From Noviherbaspirillum malthae (GTDB lineage: Bacteria; Pseudomonadota; Gammaproteobacteria; Burkholderiales; Burkholderiaceae_D): a stretch of DNA of 54,943 bases. The first letter of the stretch is position 1. Each line of letters begins with the position of its first letter. Position numbers and translations under genes: made by a program. The notes below the pieces were generated by a model. That model worked only from the letters and a program-made list of their open reading frames with translations. It did not search any database and was not told where the DNA came from. The stretch spans positions 1 to 54,943 of the forward strand of contig NZ_JACYXF010000041.1 of the NCBI RefSeq assembly GCF_015352985.1, written 5' to 3'. Positions 1-8,464 of the stretch are shown here, piece after piece.

Positions 1-43
1 GGTACAGCTCGAAGCTGCCTTGTGCCAGCGTTTGTTGTTTCAT
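1..43 (-). CDS. Partial IS5-like transposase, N-terminus only
   Basis: A reading frame starts at ATG 43-41 on the minus strand and runs off the window edge, giving MKQQTLAQGSFELY. A purine-rich ribosome site (GAGGGA) lies upstream. The opening MKQQTLA...GSFE.Y is what I recall for IS5-family transposases of betaproteobacteria. Only 14 residues are visible, so no catalytic DDE residue can be checked. The putative element end at 100-123 supports the call. Confidence 0.5.
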   Translation of the reverse strand, partial: MKQQTLAQGSFELY

Positions 44-99
44 CGTCAGATTTCCCTCTTCCGTTTCAAGCCTACCTGCTTAACGCATGACACAATAAA

Positions 100-123
100 A
101 CGGACGACTTTTGCAGAGATTCC
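100..123. mobile_element. Putative terminal repeat of an IS5-like element
   Basis: Read on the minus strand, the sequence begins GGAATCTCTGCAAAAGTCGT. This resembles IS5-group ends, as I remember them, and lies about 60-80 bp upstream of the transposase start, the usual distance. It is followed by TTAA (124-127), compatible with the YTAR target preference of IS5. The other end is outside the window, so the repeat pair and target duplication cannot be confirmed. Confidence 0.4.
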
Positions 124-170
124 TTAAGTTCAATGCCTTTCATGTGCAGCCATGACAAGACGGAGAAGCA

Positions 171-1169
171 ATGCAGGATACAGAGCGCAACGCGAGCTCA
201 GGCAGCCTTGCCATCGGCCTGAAGGGCATCGCCTACTACGTGGGAAAAAGCGTACCGATCGAGGAACTGTCCTGCCTGGCAAACGACGCCGAGCTGCTTG
301 CTCGCTTCAAAGCTGCATACTTCAGAAATTTTTCCCGGTCCGACATTTCGCTGCCGGAGCAGGCCGCGCAATCGGCGCAGGCAACGCTGCTCAAGTGCGG
401 GATGCAGGCCGGCGATATCGATGCCGTCGTCATCGGTTTCTCCGAGCTGCGCGAATGGACCGCTTATCCCGAACAGCTGACCCGCGCCATCCTGGTGCGC
501 CTCGGCATGAACCATATTCCTGTGATCGGCGTGACGCTGGCCGGATGCGCCAATGTGACGAGTGCGCTCAGGGTCGCGCGCAACATGGTGGTCGTCGACG
601 GTTATCGCAATGTGCTGGTGATGGAAACGAATCTGATGCGCGACGACGGCAGACGGCTTGCCGGAACGGCGCCGGGCGATACACCGGAAAACGTCTTCGG
701 AGACGGCGCGGTGAGCTTCGTCGTCACCAGCGATACCGGGACTGCCGAATTCGACCTGCTGGCGATGGACCAGGTCGTTTCCTACACCGAGGGCGACAAC
801 TTCACCATGCAGCAAGAAATAGCAACGAGCACGGCGGCGAGCCTGCGCGTCATCAAGCGTGCGATCGAACATGCTGGCATCACGCGCGAGCAGATCAACT
901 GCGTCTTGCTGAACAACATGAACGTCATGATGATGGCCGCCCTGCTGCGCCTGTACGGCTTCACGAAGACGGACTTCCATATCGAAAACGCCTTGCATTT
1001 CGGGCATGTATGGAGCGCCGACGGCTTCATCAATCTGCATGACTTTTGCGAAAAGAATGCGCCGGCGGCCGGTGCGCACTTCCTGCTGATCGGCCATGGG
1101 AGCACCTACTACTCCGCGCTGATTCTGCGGAAGCGCCAGCCGGCAAGCGGTGCCGCACAGGCGAATTGA
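171..1169 (+). CDS. KASIII-like (FabH-type) thiolase-fold protein with atypical active site
   Basis: This 332-residue protein has the length and fold signature of 3-oxoacyl-ACP synthase III. The nucleophile region is VTLAGCANVTSALR with Cys126 where FabH has its acyl-accepting cysteine, and FGDGA (176-180) matches a conserved FabH turn. The second half departs from FabH: the His of the HQAN motif falls in LLNNMNVMM (247-254), and the usual Asn-containing segment reads FGHVWSADG (277-285), so the decarboxylating His/Asn pair appears to be lost. Known KASIII relatives with such changes act as acyltransferases. The start is ATG 171 behind CGGAGAA. It is the first gene of a four-gene cassette with a ligase, a hydrolase and an ACP, so a role in moving an acyl group on the ACP is likely. 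The substrate is unknown. Confidence 0.75.
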   Translation: MQDTERNASSGSLAIGLKGIAYYVGKSVPIEELSCLANDAELLARFKAAYFRNFSRSDISLPEQAAQSAQATLLKCGMQAGDIDAVVIGFSELREWTAYPEQLTRAILVRLGMNHIPVIGVTLAGCANVTSALRVARNMVVVDGYRNVLVMETNLMRDDGRRLAGTAPGDTPENVFGDGAVSFVVTSDTGTAEFDLLAMDQVVSYTEGDNFTMQQEIATSTAASLRVIKRAIEHAGITREQINCVLLNNMNVMMMAALLRLYGFTKTDFHIENALHFGHVWSADGFINLHDFCEKNAPAAGAHFLLIGHGSTYYSALILRKRQPASGAAQAN

Positions 1170-1288
1170 ATCATGTACCCGCAAAGCGGAATGTTGACGG
1201 CACTGGCTGCGCGTCCAGCATGAATCAACGCCACTAAAGAAATCAACGCACTAAACGCATTCAACGAGAAGACTTGAAAGGACCGACC

Positions 1289-4200
1289 ATGCATTCCACA
1301 CCAGGGCACGCTTTGCCCAAAGCGGGATTCCAGTTCATTCTCGACGATATCGTCGCTCGGCTCCGGCGCGGTGTCAGCCTGCGCGAAGCTGTCGAGGATA
1401 TCGTGACGCTTGGCCGCCGCGTGGACCTGCCGCTCGGGCTGGAATCGCTTACGCCGCATCAGGCCGCGCTGCTCGACGTCGCGCCCCAACTGCCCTTGCA
1501 CAATCCTAGAGACTCCGCTGGCAAAGGGAACGGCAAGCCCTACGCTCTCGGCGTATGGAGCTATGGCCGTCTCTGGCTGAGCGATGCAGCACCTTCCGAT
1601 TCGGAATGCCGCCTGATCGGATTCGTCCATGTGCCGCAGGAACTGGATTCGGCAATCACCGCGCGCACCGCGGAATTGCAGCAGGCGCTGCGCGGCAGGC
1701 ATGCGGAAATGGACGCCTTCTTTGCAGCGCAGGATGACGCATCACTGCGCGCCTGCCTGTACGAAGTGCACGAAGCCGTGGACCACACCGACCCGGTGCT
1801 GCTCTACATCGGCGACAAGACCATCACCAACGTCGGCAAGTACAACAACCTGCAGGCGCGCAACGGCGCGGACCTGCCGCACTGCTTCTTCAACCGGGTT
1901 CCGCGCATGCAGCTGCAGGCGTGGGCCGAGGAAGAACGCATCATGGTGTTCTGCCTCTACTGGCTGCGCGTTGCCGGCTGCCGGGGCGAGGAATTCAATG
2001 CCCGCCAGCTGAGCCCGACTACGCTGGATGCTTACCTCGGCCAGCGCCTGCGCGACTACCGCGAACGTGCGCCCTGGCTCGCCAATGAGACGCCGGCATC
2101 GATTGCGGGCAAGGCGCGCCTGCTGGCACGTTACCGCGGCGAGGCGGCAGGCGAACTGCTCACCTACCGCTGGGTCAACGGCCTGACCTTCTACAAGGAA
2201 GAGCGGCTGGTGGAGCGCCGCGCCCTGCGTGCCGATGTAAGAACGATACCTGCTGATCTGCGCCGCTATCTGTCGGCGTCTTGCGGCATCGATGCGGATG
2301 ATCATGGCAGCCTGGACCAGCTGTTCGAGGCCTGCATCACGCGCATGGCGGCCGACGGCTTTGCCTCCGACGACACAGGCATGCATGCCTTCGAACGGCT
2401 GCTGCAGGCCATCGTGGACAGCGCCATTGAAGCGACCGGCAGCGACGTCGGCCTGACCCGCGGCTTTCGCGACATGCTGCGCTGGCAGCAGGCCTTCGCG
2501 GCGCAGTCATGGCAGGAGATCTGCGACTGGGCGCCGGGCGAACATTATTGCGCGGTGTTTCCCAGCAAGGCCCTGCTGGCGCGCCTGCGGCACCAGCCGG
2601 ACATGCTGGTCAAGATGCTGTATGCCTGCTCGGGCCGCATGCAGTTCAACAGCTGGCATTACACGCCGGGACACTGCCCGCGCGCCAGCGTGCCCGACGA
2701 CCGGCATTTCTATCTGCCGCCGCGCATGCCGGACACGGCGGTCTGGTCGGACCAGCATCATGCGGGCCATGTGCATGCGCAGGTGCGCAATACCATCCGC
2801 TGCCCGGAACCCATCCTGATGGACGGCCGGATCCATCCCGGCCTGGTCGACCTGCGCCTGTTCCGCCAGAGCGGCCATGCATACACGGACGACGAGCTGT
2901 TCCTGGCCCTGACCTACTCCGCCTACGTGCGCGCCGCGTGCCAGGCCTTTGCCGACTATCAGCTGAAGAGCCAGCGCGCTGTGCCCGTCTCCGCATTCGG
3001 CAAGGAGTGGTTCCGCGAGTATTTCTCGGCGGTGTGCGCACGGCAGGAAACCGGGCGCCCGCTGTCGGAACTGTTCCGCATTCTCTGCCGGCATGCCCAG
3101 GTCGAGCAGACCGCGCTGATCGAGGCGAGGCACGGCATGGCTGACGAGCAGATGTCCTACCGCGACCTGGTATCGAAGACGCTCGCGCTGCGCGATGCGC
3201 TGGCGCATCATCGGCTCGCGCCCGGCGCCTGCGTCAGCCTGTGGTCGCAGCGGCCGCTGCATCAGGCGGTTGCGATCATCGCGGGTCTGGCCAACGGCAT
3301 CACCATTCACCCGATGAACCCCGGCCTGTCGGCGAGCATGCTGGAAGGACAGCTGCGCCATGCGCGCCCCGACCTGCTGATCCTGGACAATGACGCCGCC
3401 CTGCCCGACGGCCTGAACGCCGAGGCGCTGAAAGGCACGGCATGCCTGCGCTGGAGCGAACTATTCGAGCCCGCCCGCATGGCCGAAGCCAGCGCCGTTG
3501 CGGCGGCCCTTGCCGATGTCGGCAGCGCCGCCGACGAACAGGCCGGACTGCTGATCTATACCTCGGGAACGACGGGCGAACCGAAAGGCGTGCGGCTCGG
3601 CTGGCGCGACATCGCGGCCAATGTGCGGCATGCGATCGGCGCTCTCGGCTACCAGCCGGGATGGGTAGCGGGAAGCCTGCTGCCGCGCTTCCATACCTTC
3701 ACGCTGATCAGCGACCTGCTGCCCGCGCTGCTGCTGGGCGGACGCACCGTGCTGGTCGACTCCTTCGATCTGCAGAAGATGAAATCCATGGTCGACACCT
3801 TCCGCCGCCATGGCGTGCAGTCGTACAGCGCCGCGCCGGTGGTGTTCGAGGCATGCTGCGCGCTGCGTGCCTGGCGCGACGTGCCCAGCCTGCAGTTCGC
3901 GGTCGCCGGCGCGGCGCCGCTGAAGGAGAGCACGCGCATTGCCTATGGCGACCTCTTCGGCCATGCGATCGTTCCCTGCTACGGTCTTACCGAAACCGTC
4001 TGCTTCGCCGCGATCTCGCCGCGCGCCGCAATCCGCGCCGGCTCGGTGGGCAAGCCCGCCGGCATCGAGGTCTGCATCATGGATGAACACGGCAGGCAGC
4101 TGCCGCCCAATACCACCGGGGAACTGGCGATGCGCGGGCCGTCCGTGATCCGCAAGCATTATTTCCGCGACCATGAGGGCCGCTTCGCGAAAACCTTCCA

Positions 4201-4612
4201 TGACGAAGGCTGGTTCCTCAGCGGCGATATCGGGCACGTCGATGCCGATGGCTATATCTACGTCACCGGCCGCAAGAAAAACATGGTGATCCGCGGCGGC
4301 GAAAAGGTGTACCTGGACGATCTCGACCGCTGCTTGTTCGATGCACCCGGCGTGGTCGACTGTGCCAGCCTCGTGCAGTGCCGGCCGGGCAAGCCGGATG
4401 TCGCCTGGACCTTCATCGTCACCGCCGACGGCCAGCCCATGGCGCGTTCGCAGATCGAAGCCATCGTGCATCAGCGGCTGACGCCGCGCTACATGCCGGA
4501 CCGCATCGTCTTCATCGAACGCGTGCCGCGTACGCCCTCGGGCAAGGCCGCGCACCGGGAAATGCTGGCGCTCGCCCTGCGTGCCGAGGCCGGCGAGGCG
4601 GTCGCATGCTGA
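1289..4612 (+). CDS. Acyl-AMP ligase fused to a ~590-residue unrecognised N-terminal region
   Basis: 1107 residues from ATG 1289, which follows GAAAGGA at 1276-1282; an in-frame TTG at 1274 is less likely. Residues ~600-1100 are an ANL-superfamily adenylation domain: P-loop TSGTTGEPKG (758-767), YGLTET (898-903), SGD (978-980), hinge GRKKN (994-998) and C-terminal lysine in TPSGK (K1086). The family activates a carboxylic acid as acyl-AMP and passes it to CoA or a phosphopantetheine thiol. Residues 1-590 match nothing I recognise. They are rich in His, Cys, Trp and Arg, notably 456-505 (WHYTPGHC, DQHHAGHVHAQ), which could bind metal or a cofactor. The stop overlaps the next gene's start. The ACP at the end of the cassette is a natural acceptor. 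Ligase domain certain; whole-protein role unknown. Confidence 0.8.
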   Translation: MHSTPGHALPKAGFQFILDDIVARLRRGVSLREAVEDIVTLGRRVDLPLGLESLTPHQAALLDVAPQLPLHNPRDSAGKGNGKPYALGVWSYGRLWLSDAAPSDSECRLIGFVHVPQELDSAITARTAELQQALRGRHAEMDAFFAAQDDASLRACLYEVHEAVDHTDPVLLYIGDKTITNVGKYNNLQARNGADLPHCFFNRVPRMQLQAWAEEERIMVFCLYWLRVAGCRGEEFNARQLSPTTLDAYLGQRLRDYRERAPWLANETPASIAGKARLLARYRGEAAGELLTYRWVNGLTFYKEERLVERRALRADVRTIPADLRRYLSASCGIDADDHGSLDQLFEACITRMAADGFASDDTGMHAFERLLQAIVDSAIEATGSDVGLTRGFRDMLRWQQAFAAQSWQEICDWAPGEHYCAVFPSKALLARLRHQPDMLVKMLYACSGRMQFNSWHYTPGHCPRASVPDDRHFYLPPRMPDTAVWSDQHHAGHVHAQVRNTIRCPEPILMDGRIHPGLVDLRLFRQSGHAYTDDELFLALTYSAYVRAACQAFADYQLKSQRAVPVSAFGKEWFREYFSAVCARQETGRPLSELFRILCRHAQVEQTALIEARHGMADEQMSYRDLVSKTLALRDALAHHRLAPGACVSLWSQRPLHQAVAIIAGLANGITIHPMNPGLSASMLEGQLRHARPDLLILDNDAALPDGLNAEALKGTACLRWSELFEPARMAEASAVAAALADVGSAADEQAGLLIYTSGTTGEPKGVRLGWRDIAANVRHAIGALGYQPGWVAGSLLPRFHTFTLISDLLPALLLGGRTVLVDSFDLQKMKSMVDTFRRHGVQSYSAAPVVFEACCALRAWRDVPSLQFAVAGAAPLKESTRIAYGDLFGHAIVPCYGLTETVCFAAISPRAAIRAGSVGKPAGIEVCIMDEHGRQLPPNTTGELAMRGPSVIRKHYFRDHEGRFAKTFHDEGWFLSGDIGHVDADGYIYVTGRKKNMVIRGGEKVYLDDLDRCLFDAPGVVDCASLVQCRPGKPDVAWTFIVTADGQPMARSQIEAIVHQRLTPRYMPDRIVFIERVPRTPSGKAAHREMLALALRAEAGEAVAC

Positions 4613-5592
4613 TCATCGACAGCCATGCGCATGCAGCCACCGAAGACGTCCTGCCGGTGCGCTTCTTCGACGGCTGGGTGGACAATCTCGAACGCCTGCT
4701 GCCGCCGGACGCGGCGCCGGAGCAGCGCAATGCGCTCAATGCGATGTTCCGCCGGCTGAACCAGGACCCGAACTGCGACAAGCTGATTGCGGAAATGGAC
4801 CGCGCCGGCATTGCCAAGACAGTGCTGCTGATCGTCGATTTCGCCTTTGCCTATCCCGACCAGCCCGACCTGCTGCGGGAGGTCTATGCGATGCACCGCG
4901 AGCTGATGCTGCGGCACCCGGGCCGCTTCATCGTGTTTGCGGGCATCGATCCGCGCCGAGGACAGGCAGGGCTGGAACTGGTGGAACAGGCATTGCGCGA
5001 CTGGGATTTCCGCGGATTGAAGATTTATCCGCCCTGCGGTTATTCGCCGGATGCGAAAGAGCTCTACCCGTTCTACGGGCTCTGTGAACAATACGGCGTT
5101 CCCGTGCTGTCGCATATCGGTCCGACCTCGCCGACGCTCTCGTTCAAGTTCACCCGTCCAGATGATATCGAGGATGCCGCCTTTCATTTTCCGAAGGTGA
5201 ATTTCATCCTCGGCCATGCGGGCGTCGTCTGGCGCCGGGAAGCCGGCATGCTGGCGGCCTACCGGCCCAATGTCTACATGGACCTGTCGGGATTCCAGCC
5301 CGAATGGCGGCGCGGCGACCTCGACGCGATCCTGCTGGAACACAAGCGCAGCGGCCTGCTGCGCAAGCTGCTGTTCGGCACCGACTGGCCGATTCACCGC
5401 ATCCTCGGCGGCCAGAAGCAATGGGTGGATGCCTTCATCGACTGCGCCCGCCGCGGCATTCTGAGCGACGAGGAACTGGGATGGATTTTTTACGACAACG
5501 CCGCGCAGATCCTGCGCGAACCGACGCGCGGCAGCCTGGCTGCGGGCGTTCCCTCAACTGAAACGGAAGACAGAGAAGGAGTTTTAACATGA
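4606..5592 (+). CDS. Amidohydrolase-2 type metal-dependent hydrolase/decarboxylase
   Basis: 328 residues of the amidohydrolase (TIM-barrel) superfamily, closest in style to the Amidohydro_2 group, which includes ACMS and gamma-resorcylate decarboxylases. Visible metal and catalytic candidates: HxH at H7/H9 after the first strand, K139 in RGLKIYPP, H170 in VLSHIGPTS, H204 in LGHAG and D260 in FGTDWP. ATG 4606 overlaps the ligase stop (ATGCTGA), implying translational coupling. Its TGA in turn overlaps the ACP start (ATGA). Such tight coupling between ligase and ACP suggests the hydrolase acts on the acid being activated or on the ACP-bound product. Hydrolysis versus decarboxylation cannot be decided from sequence. 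Confidence 0.8.
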   Translation: MLIIDSHAHAATEDVLPVRFFDGWVDNLERLLPPDAAPEQRNALNAMFRRLNQDPNCDKLIAEMDRAGIAKTVLLIVDFAFAYPDQPDLLREVYAMHRELMLRHPGRFIVFAGIDPRRGQAGLELVEQALRDWDFRGLKIYPPCGYSPDAKELYPFYGLCEQYGVPVLSHIGPTSPTLSFKFTRPDDIEDAAFHFPKVNFILGHAGVVWRREAGMLAAYRPNVYMDLSGFQPEWRRGDLDAILLEHKRSGLLRKLLFGTDWPIHRILGGQKQWVDAFIDCARRGILSDEELGWIFYDNAAQILREPTRGSLAAGVPSTETEDREGVLT

Positions 5593-5825
5593 CCGCCAGC
5601 TCGGAACAGCAGAACATCATTCTTGACATCGTGGCGCGCGCCGCACAGCGGCCCGCCGGCACGCTGCAGCCTGCAGACAGCCTGAACGATCTCGGCATCG
5701 ATTCGCTTGCGTTCATCATGATGGTGCTCGATGTCGAGCAGGCTCTGGGACGCCCGGCGTTCAACATCGAAACGGTCGGGCAGCTGCGCACGGTCGGCGA
5801 CTTGCTTGCACCGCTCGGGCAGTGA
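5589..5825 (+). CDS. Acyl carrier protein
   Basis: A 78-residue acidic four-helix carrier protein. The phosphopantetheine site is LGIDSLAF with Ser39, and the flanking NDLGIDSL matches the ACP/PCP consensus. Start ATG 5589 overlaps the hydrolase stop. It is not the housekeeping AcpP, which would sit beside fabD/fabG/fabF; here it is the last gene of the KASIII-like/ligase/hydrolase cassette and is probably the carrier on which the product is built. No phosphopantetheinyl transferase is nearby, so a genomic one must serve. Confidence 0.92.
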   Translation: MTASSEQQNIILDIVARAAQRPAGTLQPADSLNDLGIDSLAFIMMVLDVEQALGRPAFNIETVGQLRTVGDLLAPLGQ

Positions 5826-5834
5826 GGCTGTTGT

Positions 5835-5949
5835 GGATCCGGCGTGAAAACATATTGGGCCGGAATCCCTCACCCCAGCCCTCTCCCAGAGGGAGAGGGT
5901 GAGATCAGCGATCCGAAAAATGAAACACTTTTCGGACCGAATCAATAAT
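5835..5949 (+). repeat. Dispersed ~115-bp palindrome-containing repeat, copy A
   Basis: The core is CCCTCTCCC-AGA-GGGAGAGGG. Flanks from GGATCC to CGAATCAATA also match, in inverted orientation, the stretch at 10521-10634. The conserved flanks show a defined repeat unit rather than a lone terminator. It follows the ACP gene and may end that transcript. Confidence 0.75.
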
Positions 5950-5990
5950 GATGCATCATCCAGATTCTTTCACCTGCTCAAGGATTGACC

Positions 5991-6416
5991 ATGCATGACA
6001 TCCGACTGGCCGACACCGATGACGAGATTGCCTCGACGTTCGGCGTCATGGTGCAGCTGCGCACCCATCTCAAGCGGGACGACTATGTCGCGCTGATCCG
6101 GCGCCAGACGCAGGAGTCCGGCTATCGCCTGGCTTACGTGCACGACGGCAATGCGGTGCGCGCGGTGGCGGGTTTCCGCGTGACGCATTCTCTGGCGTGG
6201 GGGCATTACGTGTACATCGACGATCTGGTTTCGGACGAGAATGCGCGTTCGTTCGGCCATGGCGAAGCGTTGATGGACTGGGTTGCGGGGCATGGGAGGT
6301 CGCTGGGATGCACGGAGCTGCATCTCGATTCGGGCGTGCAGCGGCATGGTGCGCATCGCTTCTATCTGCGCAACAGGATGGATATTACGTGTTACCACTT
6401 CAGGGTGGTGTTGTAG
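5991..6416 (+). CDS. GNAT family N-acetyltransferase
   Basis: 141 residues starting at ATG 5991 behind AAGGA. The centre and end fit the GNAT fold: beta-strand YVYIDDLVSDENARSFGHG, where the substituted Q/RxxGxG/A loop binds acetyl-CoA, then LHLDSGVQRHGAHRFYLR, typical of motif B. Members transfer an acetyl group from acetyl-CoA to an amine; the acceptor is unknown. It stands alone between the ACP cassette and a convergent deacetylase gene. Confidence 0.8.
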   Translation: MHDIRLADTDDEIASTFGVMVQLRTHLKRDDYVALIRRQTQESGYRLAYVHDGNAVRAVAGFRVTHSLAWGHYVYIDDLVSDENARSFGHGEALMDWVAGHGRSLGCTELHLDSGVQRHGAHRFYLRNRMDITCYHFRVVL

Positions 6417-6528
6417 AGGGGGCAGGGTGGAATGGATCGCCCACACCGCTTGCGAGCGGCTAGCTGGAAGCCGCGAGATGAGCCGAAGCCGAACGCCTAA
6501 AGAAAACCCCTCCCCTTTCAAGGGAGAG

Positions 6529-6582
6529 GTTGGGTGGGGGATGGGTTTCAGTGACATGGCTGCAACCCATCCCCACCCCAAC
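6529..6582. terminator. Long hairpin between convergent genes, possible bidirectional terminator
   Basis: Arms 6529-6547 and 6564-6582 are complementary over 17 of about 19 positions, with a 16-nt loop. A smaller palindrome (CCCCTCCC/GGGAGAGG) precedes it. It lies between the GNAT gene and the deacetylase gene on the opposite strand, where a shared terminator would be expected. No U-tract follows on either strand, so intrinsic termination is uncertain. Confidence 0.45.
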
Positions 6583-6627
6583 CCTCCACCTCGCCGCTTT
6601 AAAGCAGCCCATATCGCCAATCCAACC

Positions 6628-8058
6628 TTACTTCCCCGCCGCCACCAGTTCCACCGACACCGTCTCTCCCGGCTTGGCATTGAAATACGCAACACCCCCC
6701 TGAATCACCACCGGCAATTCACTGCCATCCGCACCCCGCGCCCGCAGCTTGCAACCTTCCTTCATCGCCGTCACCGGCAGCGTCACCGTCATCGGCGCAG
6801 TGCAGGTCGCCGCATTGTAGGCGCCGCCGAGCTTCACGCTGGCCTTGTTCGCGGACAGGGCCTGCACGTCAGGCTTGACCGTGTCGCGGCACAGGCGGTA
6901 GCGCGACACATTGGCGAAAGTATCGATCCACAGCGAAGATGCATACGTACCCGCATAGGCAAGATGCTTCTGCAGGAAGTCGGTGGTCACCGGACTCCAG
7001 CCGTCGCCGTCGATGCCGTGTCCTCCGGCGACGAACCAGCCGTTACCCTGCACCGCTTCATCGAGCTGGCGGTTCACCGTGCTCAGCGTGCCGGCGAGAT
7101 CGGTGCCGTGATCCGTGTCGAAGAAGGCAAAGCGATAACCGGGCTCGCCGTTATCCATCATGCGCACCGCCATGTGGCTTTGCTGCGCGAGGGCCATCGC
7201 GCGCGGCGTCGACAGGTGATAGGGGAAGGCGAAGGTTAGAGGACGAACGCCCACTTTCTGCTCGATCAAGCGCTGCGACTGCACGATTTCGGTGTCGAGC
7301 ATCTGGTCCGTCATCGGCGTGGCGACGAAATCGGGATGGGTCATGGAATGATTGGCGATTTCATGTCCGCGGCGCGACAGGTCCTGCCAGATCGTCCAGT
7401 CGGTGTTCGCCACCAGTCCCGGGACGATATAGAACGTTGCCCGCAAGCCGGCGCGTTCGAACAGCGTGGCAATGGCCGGGCTGGTGGCGTAGCCATCGTC
7501 GAAGGTGTAGGAAGCGGCAGCCCGCTTGTTGTCCTTGTAACGCGCCACGTTGACCGAGGAGAGATTCAGGCAGCGGCTGATGTCGACGCAGGTTGTGTCA
7601 GGTGTGCTTGAGCCGCCTGTATTGCCCGTATTGCCCGTGCTTCCGGTACCTCCAGCGCTTCCACTGCCGCCGGCACTATCAGTATTGCCCGTGCTCCCGG
7701 TATTTCCGGTGTTTCCGGTATTTCCGGTGTTTCCGGTGTTTCCGGTGTTTCCGGTGTTTCCGGTGCTGCCTGTGCTGCCTGTGCTGCCTGTGTTTTCGGT
7801 GCTGCCGGTGTTTTCCGCACCACCCTGCCCGCCTCCGGCAGGCTTAGCCGTACCCGGCTTGCTCCCTGTATCCGCATTGCCTGTCTGCGCACTGCTGCCG
7901 GTGTTGGCATTGGCGCCGCCGGAGCCCGCGCTGGAGTTGACGCTGCCGCCGGAACTCGATGCCAGGTTCGGAATGCTGTCGCCGCCGCCCCCGCCGCAAC
8001 CTGCCAGACCCAGACTCATACCCAATACCACTGCCGGCACAACACTTGCGCGAATCAT
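6628..8058 (-). CDS. Polysaccharide deacetylase (CE4) lipoprotein with Asn-Thr-Gly repeat linker
   Basis: 476 residues, starting at ATG 8058 behind AGGGGGAA. A lipobox LAGC places the lipidated Cys at 21, so the mature protein is membrane-anchored. Residues ~45-150 form a low-complexity linker of (S/N)TG and GG units. The catalytic domain shows the CE4/NodB motifs: TFDDG (185-189; D187 base, D188 metal), HSMTH (H237, H241 metal), the AFPY segment (277-280) and a late GGHG (H347). The family removes acyl groups from polysaccharide sugars, usually N-acetyl from chitin, peptidoglycan or poly-GlcNAc. The linker probably lifts the enzyme off the membrane. No neighbouring polysaccharide genes indicate the substrate. 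Confidence 0.88.
   Translation of the reverse strand: MIRASVVPAVVLGMSLGLAGCGGGGGDSIPNLASSSGGSVNSSAGSGGANANTGSSAQTGNADTGSKPGTAKPAGGGQGGAENTGSTENTGSTGSTGSTGNTGNTGNTGNTGNTGNTGNTGSTGNTDSAGGSGSAGGTGSTGNTGNTGGSSTPDTTCVDISRCLNLSSVNVARYKDNKRAAASYTFDDGYATSPAIATLFERAGLRATFYIVPGLVANTDWTIWQDLSRRGHEIANHSMTHPDFVATPMTDQMLDTEIVQSQRLIEQKVGVRPLTFAFPYHLSTPRAMALAQQSHMAVRMMDNGEPGYRFAFFDTDHGTDLAGTLSTVNRQLDEAVQGNGWFVAGGHGIDGDGWSPVTTDFLQKHLAYAGTYASSLWIDTFANVSRYRLCRDTVKPDVQALSANKASVKLGGAYNAATCTAPMTVTLPVTAMKEGCKLRARGADGSELPVVIQGGVAYFNAKPGETVSVELVAAGK
7690..7795 (-). repeat. 9-bp tandem repeat encoding NTG/STG units
   Basis: On the plus strand GTTTCCGGT-type 9-mers recur in near-perfect tandem inside the deacetylase gene, encoding Asn-Thr-Gly and Ser-Thr-Gly. 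Because the unit is a multiple of three, copy-number change would lengthen or shorten the linker in frame. Confidence 0.85.
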
Positions 8059-8239
8059 CTTTCCCCCTGTATGTTCAAATACGCCGGGAGCCATGCTCTC
8101 CAGCGTTTATGAACTACATGATGCAGAGGAAAGAGTCCGCGACTTATGATTTATATCGTTTATTCACTTGCGGCAACGCATGGGAATTACACCGCGCAGG
8201 GGCGCCATGCGACTTGCATCAAGCTTTTCCCGTGAGCGC

Positions 8240-8455
8240 ATGATGAAGCTCAAATCCGCAATCGTCCCCCTGCTCGCCCTCGCTTTTCTGAACGCGGGCA
8301 TGGCCTGGTCCGCGCCGGCTGCATGGTACAAGTGGCGCAGCAAGAGTGACGGCACGCTGATCTGCATGCAGACACCGCCGGGCGGCGGCTGGACGAAAGC
8401 CGACGGTCCGTACAAGGATGCGCAATGCATCATTGCCGGCAAACCGGGAAGCTGA
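8240..8455 (+). CDS. Small secreted protein, unknown function
   Basis: 71 residues from ATG 8240 (ATG 8243 also possible). An in-frame ATG at 8207 would add 11 residues. MMKLKSAIVPLLALAFLNAG...SAPA looks like a Sec signal peptide. The mature part, WYKWRSKSDGTLICMQTPPG and GPYKDAQC, carries two cysteines that could pair in the periplasm. I recall similar short exported proteins in Burkholderiales but no function. It is divergent from the deacetylase and convergent with the downstream membrane protein. Confidence 0.7.
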   Translation: MMKLKSAIVPLLALAFLNAGMAWSAPAAWYKWRSKSDGTLICMQTPPGGGWTKADGPYKDAQCIIAGKPGS

Positions 8456-8464
8456 GGGTGATGT

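Noticed and set aside
5490..5945. Frame containing LTLSLWERAGVRDSGP (echoed at 10347-10646)
   Set aside because: Translation of the dispersed CCCTCTCCC palindrome repeat, a familiar source of false small proteins.
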